A stretch of DNA of 64,000 nt. Source: JAIXUI01 sp943373175. GTDB lineage: Bacteria > Bacteroidota > Bacteroidia > UBA7662 > JAIXUI01. Every line of letters starts with the position of its first letter. Position 1 is the first letter of the stretch. The notes below the pieces were generated by a model. That model made no database searches and was not told the DNA's origin. It saw nothing but the letters and a program-made list of their open reading frames with translations. The stretch lies in contig CALSBM010000003.1 in assembly GCA_943373175.1 (NCBI GenBank), forward strand, positions 20,450-84,449, in the 5' to 3' direction. Below are positions 43,661 through 53,210 of the stretch, one piece after another. Both the position numbers and the translations under genes were made by a program.

Positions 43661-44122
43661 TCAGGGCATCTGCCGTTTCATTGGAAACCAAAGAGTATCC
43701 GATTTTCCGTTTTGAACGCCGCTTACCACAGTCAATAGAGAATCTTCACCAAGTCGTTGATAAGCAATTCTGTTAGGAAAATCGTGTTTTCGATTTTCAA
43801 ACGTGTAGGTGTTGTTTTCTGAGGATATAAGTTCGAAGCGCACCCAACCTTGTTTTGCCTGGTCAGAAACGAAACTTTCGTAAAACCAGCTTCCTTTCTT
43901 TCCTGAAATCCTACAACGTTCTGTCCACACGATTTTATTGCCATTTTTCATGGTGGATTGTGCTTTCAAATTGCCTTGAGAATCGGATTTCCAGTGTTCA
44001 GTAAACACTTTCTTGCCTTTTACCATTACCCATTTCCCTCTGAGCCAAAAAAAGTTATCAGGCGAAGTTTGAGCAGAAGAAAAAAATGGATGGAAAAGGA
44101 AAAATAATAGGAGTAATCGCAT
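43661..44122 (-). CDS. DUF6265-family exported protein
   Basis: A 153-residue protein with a signal peptide (1-17, FSSA-Q) and a lipocalin-like small beta domain: FFWLRGKWVMVKGKKVFTEHW, WTERCRISGKKGSWFYE, FENRKHDFPNRIAYQRLG. This pattern is characteristic of DUF6265, whose function is unknown. No catalytic residues are identifiable. It ends about 30 bases before the GTG of the type B protein. Confidence 0.72.
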   Translation of the reverse strand: MRLLLLFFLFHPFFSSAQTSPDNFFWLRGKWVMVKGKKVFTEHWKSDSQGNLKAQSTMKNGNKIVWTERCRISGKKGSWFYESFVSDQAKQGWVRFELISSENNTYTFENRKHDFPNRIAYQRLGEDSLLTVVSGVQNGKSDTLWFPMKRQMP

Positions 44123-44160
44123 GCCTCAAGATAGGAAACAGTGTGCAAAAGCTATAGGAT

Positions 44161-44835
44161 TCAGGAATCAAATCGGCTACCATCCCATTGTAGCCCGGGA
44201 GGAAATAATTTCGCGCTTCTATTACGCATTTCTTCTGCTATCATCGCAGAAGAGCCTTTTTCGTCGCGTTTTTCCAATTGGTCGATGATGTTTACATAAC
44301 TGGCTTCGTCCCTATTTTGGCTGAGTTTAAAGACATTCAGAAGCTGTTCAACTTTTATTTCAATGCCTACAATGGCTGGTAACATCTTACTCAGAAATGA
44401 TTCCGGAAGGTTGTCATACACAGTTGGAGAATCCGTATTCTGGTCTTCGAAATGAAGGGTAAGCTTTTTCATCAGACCAATGAGTTCCTCATTACTCATA
44501 AAGCGGACTTTTCCATGAAGATGAACACTCATGTAATTCCAAGTAGAACCGATGGATGGAGTGGTGTACCAAGAGGCGCTTACATAAGTGTGCGGGCCTG
44601 TGAATAAGGCCAATACTTGAGGATTTTCTAATAGCGCTTGATGATGATCGGTTTTTCTCATAATGTGGCCTAAAAGGAATAACTCGCCATCTCTTTCTTC
44701 AACCATTATAGGTATCTGAGTAGCCATTTGCCTTCCATCTTTAAAGCTTCCAGTAAGAACTGAAAATGGGTTTTTCTGAAGAAACTGTAACAGTACTTGT
44801 CTGTCATCTTCCTTGAAGTAGGAGAAATTGTACAT
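44161..44835 (-). CDS. PaiB-like FMN-binding split-barrel protein
   Basis: A 224-residue protein of the PaiB family (FMN-binding negative transcriptional regulator), a split-barrel flavin fold. Recognisable segments: FLQKNPFSVLTG, QMATQIPIMVEERDGELFLLGHIMRK (given in part), VLALFTGPHTYVSASWY, TWNYMSVHLHGKVRFM, and the closing motif NRSAKLFPPGL, near the C-terminal region where the family makes dimer contacts. In Bacillus the homologue influences sporulation and protease genes; a regulatory role here is uncertain. Confidence 0.85.
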   Translation of the reverse strand: MYNFSYFKEDDRQVLLQFLQKNPFSVLTGSFKDGRQMATQIPIMVEERDGELFLLGHIMRKTDHHQALLENPQVLALFTGPHTYVSASWYTTPSIGSTWNYMSVHLHGKVRFMSNEELIGLMKKLTLHFEDQNTDSPTVYDNLPESFLSKMLPAIVGIEIKVEQLLNVFKLSQNRDEASYVNIIDQLEKRDEKGSSAMIAEEMRNRSAKLFPPGLQWDGSRFDS

Positions 44836-44973
44836 AATGATTTGAGGTTGAAGGAGAAATGTTAAAAAGCGTGTTTGGAATGGCCTAAAGGCAATGAAAC
44901 AAAAAAATGATTGAACGAAATAGTAAAGGATACGCCATTAACAAACTCTTAAGATGAATCATGAATGGAGAAT

Positions 44974-45006
44974 AAAAAAGGCTACAAACTTTCGAATGTA
45001 GCCTTT
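44974..45006 (-). terminator. Rho-independent terminator of nrdA
   Basis: On the minus strand AAAGGCTACA and TGTAGCCTTT form a 10-bp stem followed by T-run, 25 bases after the nrdA stop at 45031. Confidence 0.8.
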
Positions 45007-45030
45007 GCTTCAATGGGAGGTGTGTTACTG

Positions 45031-47448
45031 TTAGCTGCCGCACATTTCGCAACCTTCCGGATTGTCAAGGCTGCAGGCAATTTGGGCCATAGCGGTGTTT
45101 TCTTGAACCTGAATCATTTCGAGGGCATCGCTTTTTGCAGCCATTGGTGCTGCCGATACTGCACTCGGTTCACGATTGATACTATGGTCGATAGTGAACT
45201 TAATGGCTTCGGCTGCGGGTTTAGTGCGTAAGTAATACATGCCCGTTTTTAGTCCGCGCTTCCATGCGTAAAAATGCATGGAGGTCAGCTTGCTAAAATT
45301 GGCTTCACCCATAAAGATATTCAAGCTTTGGCTTTGGCAAATGAACGCGCCACGATCAGCCGCTAAATCAATCAGGGTTTTCTGCTTGATTTCCCAAGCG
45401 GTTTTGTAGAGGTCTTTCAGTTCCTGTGGAATCTCTTCAATGTGTTGTACTGAACCATTGCCAATGATGATTTTATCTTTCAATTGATTGTTCCAAAGGC
45501 CGAGGTTTACCAGGTCGTTTAAGAGGTGCTTGTTTACTACCACAAATTCTCCTGAAAGTACTCGACGTGTTCCAATGTTGCTGGTATAAGGTTCGAAACA
45601 CTCGTTATTACCCAGAATCTGAGAGGTAGAAGCGGTAGGCATTGGCGCTATTAAGAGCGAATTGCGTACTCCATACTGCGCTACCTCTGCCTTAAGTGCA
45701 GACCAGTTCCAGCGGCTGCTTGGCATTACGTCCCAGAAATCATATTGAAAGACGCCTTTGGAAACCGGGCTTCCTGCGTATGTTTCATACGAACCATTGA
45801 TTTTTGCCAGATCCTTAGAGGCCGTCATGGAAGCGAAATACAGGGTCTCGAAAATTTCTGAATTCAGGCGGGCTGCTTCTCCCGATTCGAATGGGAAGCG
45901 CATTAGAATAAAGGCATCAGCAAGTCCCTGAACACCGATGCCTATTGGGCGATGGCGTATGTTAGAACGCCGAGCTTCTTCAACGGGATAATAGTTGACG
46001 TCAATTACCTTGTTGAGGTTGAGGGTTACTTGATACGTGATGTCGTAAAGTTTCTGAAAGTCAAATGTTCGGGTTACAGGATTCACAAAACGAGGCAAAG
46101 CCAGAGAGGCGAGATTGCAAACGGCCACTTCGTCTGGGGCGGTGTATTCAATAATTTCTGTACAAAGGTTGGAGGAGCGGATTACACCAAGGTTTTTCTG
46201 GTTGGATTTCTCATTACAAGCGTCTTTATAAAGCATGTAGGGAGTTCCGGTTTCTATTTGCGACTCCATGATTTTCAACCAAAGTTCCTGAGCCTTGATG
46301 GTTTTACGAGCCCGGCCTTCTGCTTCATAGTGTTTGTAAAGCGCATTGAATTCTGCTCCATAAGTGTCGTACAAACCGGGAGCTTCGTTCGGACAGAATA
46401 GCGACCAATTTTCGTTAGCTTCTACCCGCTCCATGAAAAGATCTGGAATCCAGAGCGCATAGAAGAGGTCGCGGGCGCGCATTTCTTCCTTACCATGGTT
46501 TTTCTTCAAATCGAGAAAATCGAAAACATCGGCATGCCAAGGTTCAAGGTAAACGGCGAAAGAGCCTTTACGTTTTCCACCGCCTTGGTCCACATAGCGC
46601 GCAGTGTCGTTGAACACTCGCAACATAGGAACGATACCATTGGAAGTGCCATTAGTGCCTTTGATGTAGGAACCCGTAGCTCGTATGTTGTGGATAGAAA
46701 GCCCGATACCGCCGGCACTTTGGGAGATTTTTGCACATTGTTTCAGGGTATCATAAATGCCATCGATGCTATCATCGCTTACTTGTAGCAAGAAGCAGGA
46801 TGAGAGCTGGGGCTTAGGAGTTCCGGCGTTGAACAATGTTGGAGTAGCGTGGGTGAACCAACGCTCACTCATCAGGTCATAGGTTTTCAGAGCAGAGTCG
46901 ATATCTTCTTTATGAATCCCAATAGCCACACGCATGATCATGTGTTGTGGCCGCTCGGCAACCTTGCCATTGATTTTTAGGAGATAGGAGCGTTCGAGGG
47001 TTTTAAACCCAAAATAATCATAGTCGTAATCGCGGCTGTAGATAATGTGCGAGTCGAAAACTTCTGCATATTCTTCCACAATCGCCATAACATCATCGGC
47101 AATTAGCGCTGCGGAGGAGTTAGTTTGAGGGTCAACAAACTGGTGAAGATCGCGCATGCTATCAGTAAACGACTTTTTGGTTTCCTTATGCAGGTTTGAA
47201 ACGGCTAGTCGAGCTGCGAGAACTGCATAATCAGGGTGAACAGAAGTCATACTTGCTGCTACTTCGGCGGCAAGATTATCTAATTCAACAGTTGTGACAC
47301 CGTCATAAAGCCCGTTGATTACCTTTCTGGCTACTTCTACTGGTTCAACATAGTGATTATTAAGGCCGTAGCATAGCTTTTCGATGCGGGAAGTAATTTT
47401 GTCGAATTTGACCGTTTCTTGGCGGCCGTCGCGTTTAATGACGTACAT
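45031..47448 (-). CDS. nrdA: Ribonucleoside-diphosphate reductase, alpha subunit (class I)
   Basis: Reduces ribonucleoside diphosphates to deoxyribonucleotides with a small radical-bearing beta subunit. The 805-residue protein has an N-terminal ATP-cone (MYVIKRDGRQETVKFDKI, through about residue 90), the barrel with TLFNAGTPKPQLSSCFLLQ (first active-site Cys), NLCTEIIEY and ASLALPRFV, then IGIGVQGLADAF, and a C-terminal CEMC pair that shuttles electrons from thioredoxin or glutaredoxin. nrdB is not adjacent, which is unusual for this gene. Confidence 0.94.
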   Translation of the reverse strand: MYVIKRDGRQETVKFDKITSRIEKLCYGLNNHYVEPVEVARKVINGLYDGVTTVELDNLAAEVAASMTSVHPDYAVLAARLAVSNLHKETKKSFTDSMRDLHQFVDPQTNSSAALIADDVMAIVEEYAEVFDSHIIYSRDYDYDYFGFKTLERSYLLKINGKVAERPQHMIMRVAIGIHKEDIDSALKTYDLMSERWFTHATPTLFNAGTPKPQLSSCFLLQVSDDSIDGIYDTLKQCAKISQSAGGIGLSIHNIRATGSYIKGTNGTSNGIVPMLRVFNDTARYVDQGGGKRKGSFAVYLEPWHADVFDFLDLKKNHGKEEMRARDLFYALWIPDLFMERVEANENWSLFCPNEAPGLYDTYGAEFNALYKHYEAEGRARKTIKAQELWLKIMESQIETGTPYMLYKDACNEKSNQKNLGVIRSSNLCTEIIEYTAPDEVAVCNLASLALPRFVNPVTRTFDFQKLYDITYQVTLNLNKVIDVNYYPVEEARRSNIRHRPIGIGVQGLADAFILMRFPFESGEAARLNSEIFETLYFASMTASKDLAKINGSYETYAGSPVSKGVFQYDFWDVMPSSRWNWSALKAEVAQYGVRNSLLIAPMPTASTSQILGNNECFEPYTSNIGTRRVLSGEFVVVNKHLLNDLVNLGLWNNQLKDKIIIGNGSVQHIEEIPQELKDLYKTAWEIKQKTLIDLAADRGAFICQSQSLNIFMGEANFSKLTSMHFYAWKRGLKTGMYYLRTKPAAEAIKFTIDHSINREPSAVSAAPMAAKSDALEMIQVQENTAMAQIACSLDNPEGCEMCGS

Positions 47449-47889
47449 ATAGGTGGGGGGGTTGGGGCATGCTAAATTAGTCCGTATAAAGGGGTAACCC
47501 GGCTTTCATTGCCTTAGAGTTGTCCACCACTTGTTCACACAGCCATAACATGCTAAAAAGGGCATTTTTTTGCTCCTTTTGTTAAGTATGAAATCCAGCA
47601 CGTTGAAAAGGGAAGAATGCCTGTCTTAAAATTTGGACAGTGTCTTTGAACTACTTTTCGATTTTTAAAAGAGTGAATTGAGCCATTAATCGATGTTGTC
47701 ACTTTCAATTCAAACGGAAGAATTTTCACCCTAAAATTGCATAAAGTATTGTAAATCAAAATAATAGTGTGAAATCTGTGAGAATTATTGTTGAATAAAC
47801 AAGGTGTTAATTAAAATTTTAGAGTAATTCATCTAATTGTTTTTTTAAGAATGGTTTGTGCTGCTTAGTTTAACCTTTAATTGGCAATC
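47449..47889. other. Intergenic region between divergent nrdA and pyc
   Basis: About 440 bases holding the control regions of both genes. Two imperfect DnaA-box-like 9-mers (TTGTCCACC at 47520-47528 and TTGTTCACA at 47531-47539, each 7 of 9 to TTATCCACA) lie near nrdA, but such matches are common by chance. No gene, hairpin with T-run or NrdR-box pair is convincing. Confidence 0.45.
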
Positions 47890-50800
47890 ATGATGTTTTC
47901 ACGTTTACTTGTAGCAAACAGAGGCGAAATAGCTATTCGTATTTTCAGGGCAGCAACAGAGTTAGGGATACGCACTCTGGCAGTTTATACTTATGAGGAT
48001 CGGTACTCACTTCATCGTTACAAGGCGGATGAGAGTTACCAGATTGGTTCTGACCAAGATCCTGTACGTCCCTACCTCGACATTGATGAAATAATCCATG
48101 TAGCCAAGCGAGAGCGTGCGGATGCGATTCATCCCGGATACGGATTTCTGAGCGAGAATGCTCAGTTTGCAAGAAGGTGTCAAGAAGAAGGACTCATTTT
48201 CGTAGGGCCAGAGGCAGAAGTGATGATGCAGCTTGGCGACAAGGTGTTGGCGAAAGAAGTTGCCCGGAAGTCTCAGGTGCCGGTGATAGAAGATTCGCGA
48301 ATTCCATTATCCTCTGTTGAAATCGCTTTACAGGAAGCAGAACGGATAGGTTACCCTATCATGGTTAAAGCTGCTGCCGGAGGTGGAGGCCGAGGTATGC
48401 GGGTAGTGTCTGACCCTGAACGTTTGAAGGCTGTTTTTCAGGAGGCTCAGAATGAAGCTAAAGCAGCTTTTGGAGACAGTACCGTTTTTCTTGAAGCGTT
48501 CATCGAACAACCTCGACACATAGAAGTACAAGTTTTAGGCGACAAGCATGGACAATTGGTGCATCTCTACGAACGAGACTGCTCTGTTCAGCGCCGATTC
48601 CAAAAGGTAGTTGAAATAGCTCCTGCTCCAAATCTTAAACCTGAAACACGGATCTCTCTTCTAGCTTATGCGTTAAGAATAGCACGTCAAGTTAACTACC
48701 AAAATGCAGGTACAGTTGAGTTTTTAGTTGACCGTAAGGACAATATTTATTTTATCGAAGTAAATCCCAGAATACAAGTTGAACACACTGTTACAGAAGA
48801 AGTTACCGGTGTCGATATTGTTAAGGCACAATTGTTTGTTGCAGCCGGCTATAAACTGAGCGACCCTGAAATAGGGTTGAGCAGCCAGGATTTAATCCGT
48901 TGTCAAGGGTTTGCCGTACAGTGCAGAATTACAACCGAAGACCCTGCCGCCGGCTTTAAACCAGACCATGGAACCCTCATTGCTTACCGCAATGCCGGCG
49001 GGCCTGGAATAAGGTTGGATGAAGGAAATGCTTACACGGATGCTCGCATTTCTCCTTTTTTTGATTCCCTCTTAGTAAAAATCACCTCCTCTGGACGTAC
49101 TCTGGCAGAATCTGCGGAACGGCTTCATCGAGCGCTCAGTGAGTTTAGAATACGAGGGGTTAAAACCAATGTGCTTTTCCTGCAAAATGTGCTTACACAT
49201 CCAGTATTTCTACAAGGACAAACACGGGTTGATTTTATTGATCGGCATCCTGAGTTAGTTCAGTTTGAAGCGCGTAAGGATAGTGGAACTCGAGTGTTGA
49301 AATACCTTGCGCAAATTGCAGTAAACGGCCACCCAGATGTGCCAAACAGAAAGGAAGAAATACAATTTCGAACTGCTACCATTCCTGAAATCAATCGCAA
49401 CGCCGAAATACTACCGGGAAGTAAAGACCAATTGCTTCGGCTTGGCAGAGAAGCATTTCTAAAACAGCTCAAAAACGATCAACGCATTCATTACACCGAT
49501 ACCACCTTGCGGGATGCTCATCAGAGCCTGCTTGCAACACGGATGCGTTCTTATGACATGCTCCTGGTGGCAGATGCTTATGCCCGGCAATGCCAGGATT
49601 TGTTTTCGCTTGAAATGTGGGGAGGAGCTACTTTTGATGTTGCCCTGCGATTCTTGCATGAAGACCCTTGGATGAGGTTGAGAATGTTGCGTCAGCGAAT
49701 TCCAAATGTGCTTTTTCAAATGCTTATCAGAGGAGCCAATGCGGTGGGCTATACCGCTTACCCTCAGAACCTGATTGACAGGTTTATTGAAGAAAGTTGG
49801 GCCGCTGGAATTGATGTCTTCAGGATTTTTGATTCATTGAATTGGATGGAAGGTATGCGAAGTAGCATACGGGCAGTAAATGAAAGAACTGAAGGTTTAG
49901 CTGAAGCCTGTATATGTTATTCAGGAGATTTTCTTGATGAAGAAAAAGGGATGAAGTTCACCCTTCAGTACTACTTAGACTTGGCACGCCAACTTGAAGA
50001 TGCAGGAGCGCATATTTTGGGCATCAAGGATATGGCAGGATTGTTAAAACCTATGCAGGCTGAAATTCTTGTTACTCGCTTGAAAGAGCATCTTAGCATT
50101 CCAATCCACCTGCACACTCACGATACTTCGGGAATACAGTCGGCTACTTACCTAAAAGCCATTGAGGCCGGTGTGGACATTGTAGATGTTGCTTTGGCAT
50201 CCTTGTCGGGCCTTACCTCTCAACCTAACTTCAACAGTATCGTTGCGATGATGAAGGGTCATGCTAGGGAGAATCCGGTTTCCTTAAAAGCGCTGAATGA
50301 ACTTTCTAACTATTTTGAAACAGTAAGAGAATGGTATTATCCGTTTGAATCAGGATTACAGGCAGGAACTGCAGAGGTTTATGATCACGAGATTCCGGGT
50401 GGTCAGTATTCGAACCTGAGACCTCAAGCTCGTTCATTGGGTTTGGAGGACAAGTTTGAGCTTATCAAGCAAAACTATGTAGTGGTAAACCGCATGTTTG
50501 GCGACATTATAAAGGTTACTCCATCGTCTAAGGTAGTTGGTGACATGGCGTTATTCATGACCGCCAATGGATACACCGAGGCCGATATTATGGAAAAAGG
50601 GGAAACAATAGCATTTCCTGAAAGTGTAGTTGGGTTATTTAGAGGCGATTTAGGTCAGAATCCAGGAGGATTTCCTGAAGCGCTAAGCAAACTCATTCTC
50701 AAAAACCAGAAACCGTTGCTTACTGCACCTCATGAAGCATTAAAGCCAGTTCAGTTTGAAGAAGCTTTCAAGGCATTTATAGCGAAGTGGGGAACACAGT

Positions 50801-51324
50801 TCACGTTTACCGACTTCCTTTCCTATAGCTTTTACCCGAAAGTTTTTGAAGAATATGCCTCATTTAAAACAGAGTTTGGTGAAGTTTACAACCTGCCAAC
50901 TCCTGTTTTCTTTTATGGATTAAAACCTAATGAGGAAGTATTGATTCCCCTCGCCAGAGGAAAGAAAATACTTGTTTCAATGTTGAATGTGGTGGATGAA
51001 GGTGGGGGATTCAAGAAAGTTATGTTCCGACTGAATGGCCAGACCAGATCAGTAGTGGTATTTGATAAAAGCTTTCAAGGTGTTCGAGTTCAGAATAGAA
51101 AAGCAGTATCTGAAAAAGAGATAGGTGCACCGCTTCAGGGAAGAGTTGCTAGACTTCTGATAAAAGAAGGGGAAAAAGTCACTAAGGGTACGCCACTTTT
51201 TACCATTGAAGCCATGAAAATGGAATCAACAGTTACAGCACCTGTATCTGGTAAAGTGAAAACCATTTTCCTTAAAGAAGGAAGCTTGACAGAGCAGGAT
51301 GATCTTGTATTGGAGCTAACCTGA
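47890..51324 (+). CDS. pyc: Pyruvate carboxylase
   Basis: Biotin enzyme forming oxaloacetate from pyruvate, bicarbonate and ATP. All domains are present in 1,144 residues: biotin carboxylase (LLVANRGEIAIRIFRAA; HPGYGFLSENA; KAAAGGGGRGMRVV), carboxyltransferase (TDTTLRDAHQSLLATRMRS, METAL region HLHTHDTSG), and a C-terminal biotinyl domain with biotin Lys in EAMKMES. Starts: ATG 47890 or the next ATG at 47893; an in-frame TTG at 47881 is less likely. It is monocistronic and convergent with the DUF6952 gene. Confidence 0.96.
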   Translation: MMFSRLLVANRGEIAIRIFRAATELGIRTLAVYTYEDRYSLHRYKADESYQIGSDQDPVRPYLDIDEIIHVAKRERADAIHPGYGFLSENAQFARRCQEEGLIFVGPEAEVMMQLGDKVLAKEVARKSQVPVIEDSRIPLSSVEIALQEAERIGYPIMVKAAAGGGGRGMRVVSDPERLKAVFQEAQNEAKAAFGDSTVFLEAFIEQPRHIEVQVLGDKHGQLVHLYERDCSVQRRFQKVVEIAPAPNLKPETRISLLAYALRIARQVNYQNAGTVEFLVDRKDNIYFIEVNPRIQVEHTVTEEVTGVDIVKAQLFVAAGYKLSDPEIGLSSQDLIRCQGFAVQCRITTEDPAAGFKPDHGTLIAYRNAGGPGIRLDEGNAYTDARISPFFDSLLVKITSSGRTLAESAERLHRALSEFRIRGVKTNVLFLQNVLTHPVFLQGQTRVDFIDRHPELVQFEARKDSGTRVLKYLAQIAVNGHPDVPNRKEEIQFRTATIPEINRNAEILPGSKDQLLRLGREAFLKQLKNDQRIHYTDTTLRDAHQSLLATRMRSYDMLLVADAYARQCQDLFSLEMWGGATFDVALRFLHEDPWMRLRMLRQRIPNVLFQMLIRGANAVGYTAYPQNLIDRFIEESWAAGIDVFRIFDSLNWMEGMRSSIRAVNERTEGLAEACICYSGDFLDEEKGMKFTLQYYLDLARQLEDAGAHILGIKDMAGLLKPMQAEILVTRLKEHLSIPIHLHTHDTSGIQSATYLKAIEAGVDIVDVALASLSGLTSQPNFNSIVAMMKGHARENPVSLKALNELSNYFETVREWYYPFESGLQAGTAEVYDHEIPGGQYSNLRPQARSLGLEDKFELIKQNYVVVNRMFGDIIKVTPSSKVVGDMALFMTANGYTEADIMEKGETIAFPESVVGLFRGDLGQNPGGFPEALSKLILKNQKPLLTAPHEALKPVQFEEAFKAFIAKWGTQFTFTDFLSYSFYPKVFEEYASFKTEFGEVYNLPTPVFFYGLKPNEEVLIPLARGKKILVSMLNVVDEGGGFKKVMFRLNGQTRSVVVFDKSFQGVRVQNRKAVSEKEIGAPLQGRVARLLIKEGEKVTKGTPLFTIEAMKMESTVTAPVSGKVKTIFLKEGSLTEQDDLVLELT

Positions 51325-51334
51325 TTTTGAAGAC

Positions 51335-51574
51335 CTAATTTATGGAATCTCTCACTTTTTGAGCGAAGGCACGCAAAGCGTCCCTCTGGGGTACACCTTG
51401 TTGAGTCTGTTCTAAAACCCAGATTGCGCCTAAAATGTGAGTTAGTTGTTCCCCTTCGTCTTGGCCTTCCACAGAAATTTCGGGAGAACCTGTTTCTAAT
51501 AGTGCTTCTTCAGCTTTCTGAAGAGCTTCAAGAGAGTGCTGGTCGGCAAGTTGGCGAATGACTGATAGCTTCAT
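51335..51574 (-). CDS. DUF6952-family small protein
   Basis: A 79-residue soluble helical protein (MKLSVIRQLADQHSLEALQKAEEALL, given in part, then EVEG-like VEGQDEGEQLTHILGAIWVLE). It fits DUF6952, small Bacteroidota proteins commonly located next to a thioredoxin-like gene, as here. The ATG overlaps the thioredoxin stop by 4 nt. Function unknown. Confidence 0.7.
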   Translation of the reverse strand: MKLSVIRQLADQHSLEALQKAEEALLETGSPEISVEGQDEGEQLTHILGAIWVLEQTQQGVPQRDALRAFAQKVRDSIN

Positions 51575-51894
51575 GCCTGACGATTGCGTTCAACTAAAGC
51601 TTGTACCGCTTCGATTTTGGAGGCAGCTAACCCTTCAACCAGTGTTCCTTGATGGAAAAGAGCAAAATATGGGAGGTTATCAACCCCGGCCAACTGGCGG
51701 GCTACCGGATTTTCTTCGGCATTTACATCTACAAAGCTGATGTTGGAAAAACTTTCCTCTTCAGACATTCTTCGGATTTTCGAGCTGATTAGCTTGCAGT
51801 TTCCACACCAGTCTGCATAATATTTAACCAATACCCATTTATTAGAAGCAAGGTGATTAGAAAACTGGTCGTCGGTAAGTTGAGTTAGTGCCAT
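51571..51894 (-). CDS. Thioredoxin-family protein
   Basis: A 107-residue cytoplasmic thioredoxin fold. Active site YADWCGNCK with Cys30 and Cys33 (CGNC in place of the usual CGPC), and the cis-Pro loop VDNLPYFALFHQG. The CGNC dipeptide alters redox potential relative to standard thioredoxin. It is translationally coupled to the DUF6952 gene and begins 44 bases after the end of the amidohydrolase-like gene of the upstream operon. Confidence 0.88.
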   Translation of the reverse strand: MALTQLTDDQFSNHLASNKWVLVKYYADWCGNCKLISSKIRRMSEEESFSNISFVDVNAEENPVARQLAGVDNLPYFALFHQGTLVEGLAASKIEAVQALVERNRQA

Positions 51895-51938
51895 TTTAAA
51901 TAAAAAAAGAACATCCGAACACGAGGAAAAGTTGACTT

Positions 51939-53210
51939 CTAACGCGGTTCAAGGCCATACTTTTTTTCGTACCGACGATACAATTGCAGTTGGATGTTAT
52001 CGAGCGTAATTTCATTTCCAAGAATCCATGCACGACGAAGATTAGCTTCTTTCATGTCTGTAGGATCACCTTCGGATAAGAAAATGCTGGCAGAAGCACC
52101 GGAAGCTAAACGGCCGATTAAGCTATCGATGCCCAACAATTTGGCTGGATTTAACGCTACTAGTTGATAGGCAATTTCGGGACTTAATCCACAAACGCGA
52201 AGATTTCCGGCATTAAAGAGCAGGTTTCGCTGCTCCCATGAACCATCCATGCTTATTGCTGTTAGAATCCCGGCATTGTGCAATTCGGCAGCTCTACACA
52301 ACGCAGAGTTCATTCCTTCATGGCTTCGAAAAGGGAGGCTGTGCGGGCGATCTACTACAACACCGGCAGCTTTTTTCTTTATATCTTCTAAGACAAGTAG
52401 CGCATCGGCAGCACCGCAGAGAACCGGTTTAATTTTTCTGGAGTCAAAGAATTGTAACGCCGAGCGCAAGGTTCGGGCATATTGAGCACGAACAAATATT
52501 CGGCGTTTTCCAGTGAAAACTTCTCGCATCGCTTCCATTCTTAGGTTCACCGGAACACTTCCGTTTGGGAGCGTGCAATAGACGGCAGCTTCATCGAAGA
52601 AGCGCTCTAATTTTCGTATTGCATCAACTGCTCGGGCCGTTTGCTCTGTGCCACCGGCAAGTTCAGGATAATTGATATGAAGAGCGCCATCTTCCTGAAT
52701 TACAGCATCTTCCCAATTCCATCCGTCAAGATGAAGTATGGAAGAAGTGCCAGGCATTAATCCTCCTTGAGGTACAGCTTGTACGAAAAAGATTCCATTC
52801 TGACGAATGGTTGGGATAATCTTAGAGTCAGTATTGAACGCTACTAAGGAGCGAACATGAGGATTCAATTCACCAACCTCTTGATAGTCGCGGGTTGGTC
52901 GTGCCGCATCAATTTCATTTAATCCAACAACAGTTTGAAGCGCTAAAGCACCTGGATAGAGGTGCAAGCTTGGCGCTTCAATCCAATTAACGGCAGAACG
53001 GTCAATCCGAATTTCGGCACCAGTGCCTACATAGCTGATTTTGCCATGCTGAAAGCTAATTAAACCGGAAGCGATGGTTTTACCATCGCCTAGATGTAAA
53101 GTAGCTCCACTAATCCAAACTGCACGTTCTTGTGCTACAACGGTTTGGAAAGATTGAGCGAGTAAAACGCCTATGAGCAAACAATTACCAAGTAGTTTTT
53201 TTGGCCTCAT
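51939..53210 (-). CDS. Amidohydrolase-superfamily protein lacking clear metal ligands
   Basis: A 423-residue exported protein (signal peptide 1-26, VVA-Q). The composite-barrel start GATLHLGDGKTIASGLISFQHGKISYVG (given in part) and the end LNPAKLLGIDSLIGRLASGASASIFL are typical of imidazolonepropionase-like amidohydrolases. The HxH that normally follows the first strand is absent: the corresponding segment reads LHLYPGALALQTVVGLNEIDA. It therefore may be inactive or use a different chemistry. Relatives of this kind occur in many Bacteroidota. It overlaps the DUF5777 gene by 26 nt and is the last gene of the haem/YceI operon. Confidence 0.78.
   Translation of the reverse strand: MRPKKLLGNCLLIGVLLAQSFQTVVAQERAVWISGATLHLGDGKTIASGLISFQHGKISYVGTGAEIRIDRSAVNWIEAPSLHLYPGALALQTVVGLNEIDAARPTRDYQEVGELNPHVRSLVAFNTDSKIIPTIRQNGIFFVQAVPQGGLMPGTSSILHLDGWNWEDAVIQEDGALHINYPELAGGTEQTARAVDAIRKLERFFDEAAVYCTLPNGSVPVNLRMEAMREVFTGKRRIFVRAQYARTLRSALQFFDSRKIKPVLCGAADALLVLEDIKKKAAGVVVDRPHSLPFRSHEGMNSALCRAAELHNAGILTAISMDGSWEQRNLLFNAGNLRVCGLSPEIAYQLVALNPAKLLGIDSLIGRLASGASASIFLSEGDPTDMKEANLRRAWILGNEITLDNIQLQLYRRYEKKYGLEPR

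Noticed and set aside
43632..43691. Longer reading of the type B protein from 43691
   Set aside because: The codon there is TTG, the extension runs into the DUF6265 coding end and breaks the signal peptide; the GTG at 43631 has an exact promoter box 5 nt upstream.
47520..47539. Two DnaA-box-like 9-mers upstream of nrdA
   Set aside because: Each has two mismatches to TTATCCACA; such matches arise by chance and there is no AT-rich unwinding element or dnaA/dnaN context. Not reported as a regulatory site or origin.
47553..47759. 68-codon open frame between nrdA and pyc
   Set aside because: No recognisable domain, no promoter or start signal, and biased composition typical of AT-rich intergenic DNA.
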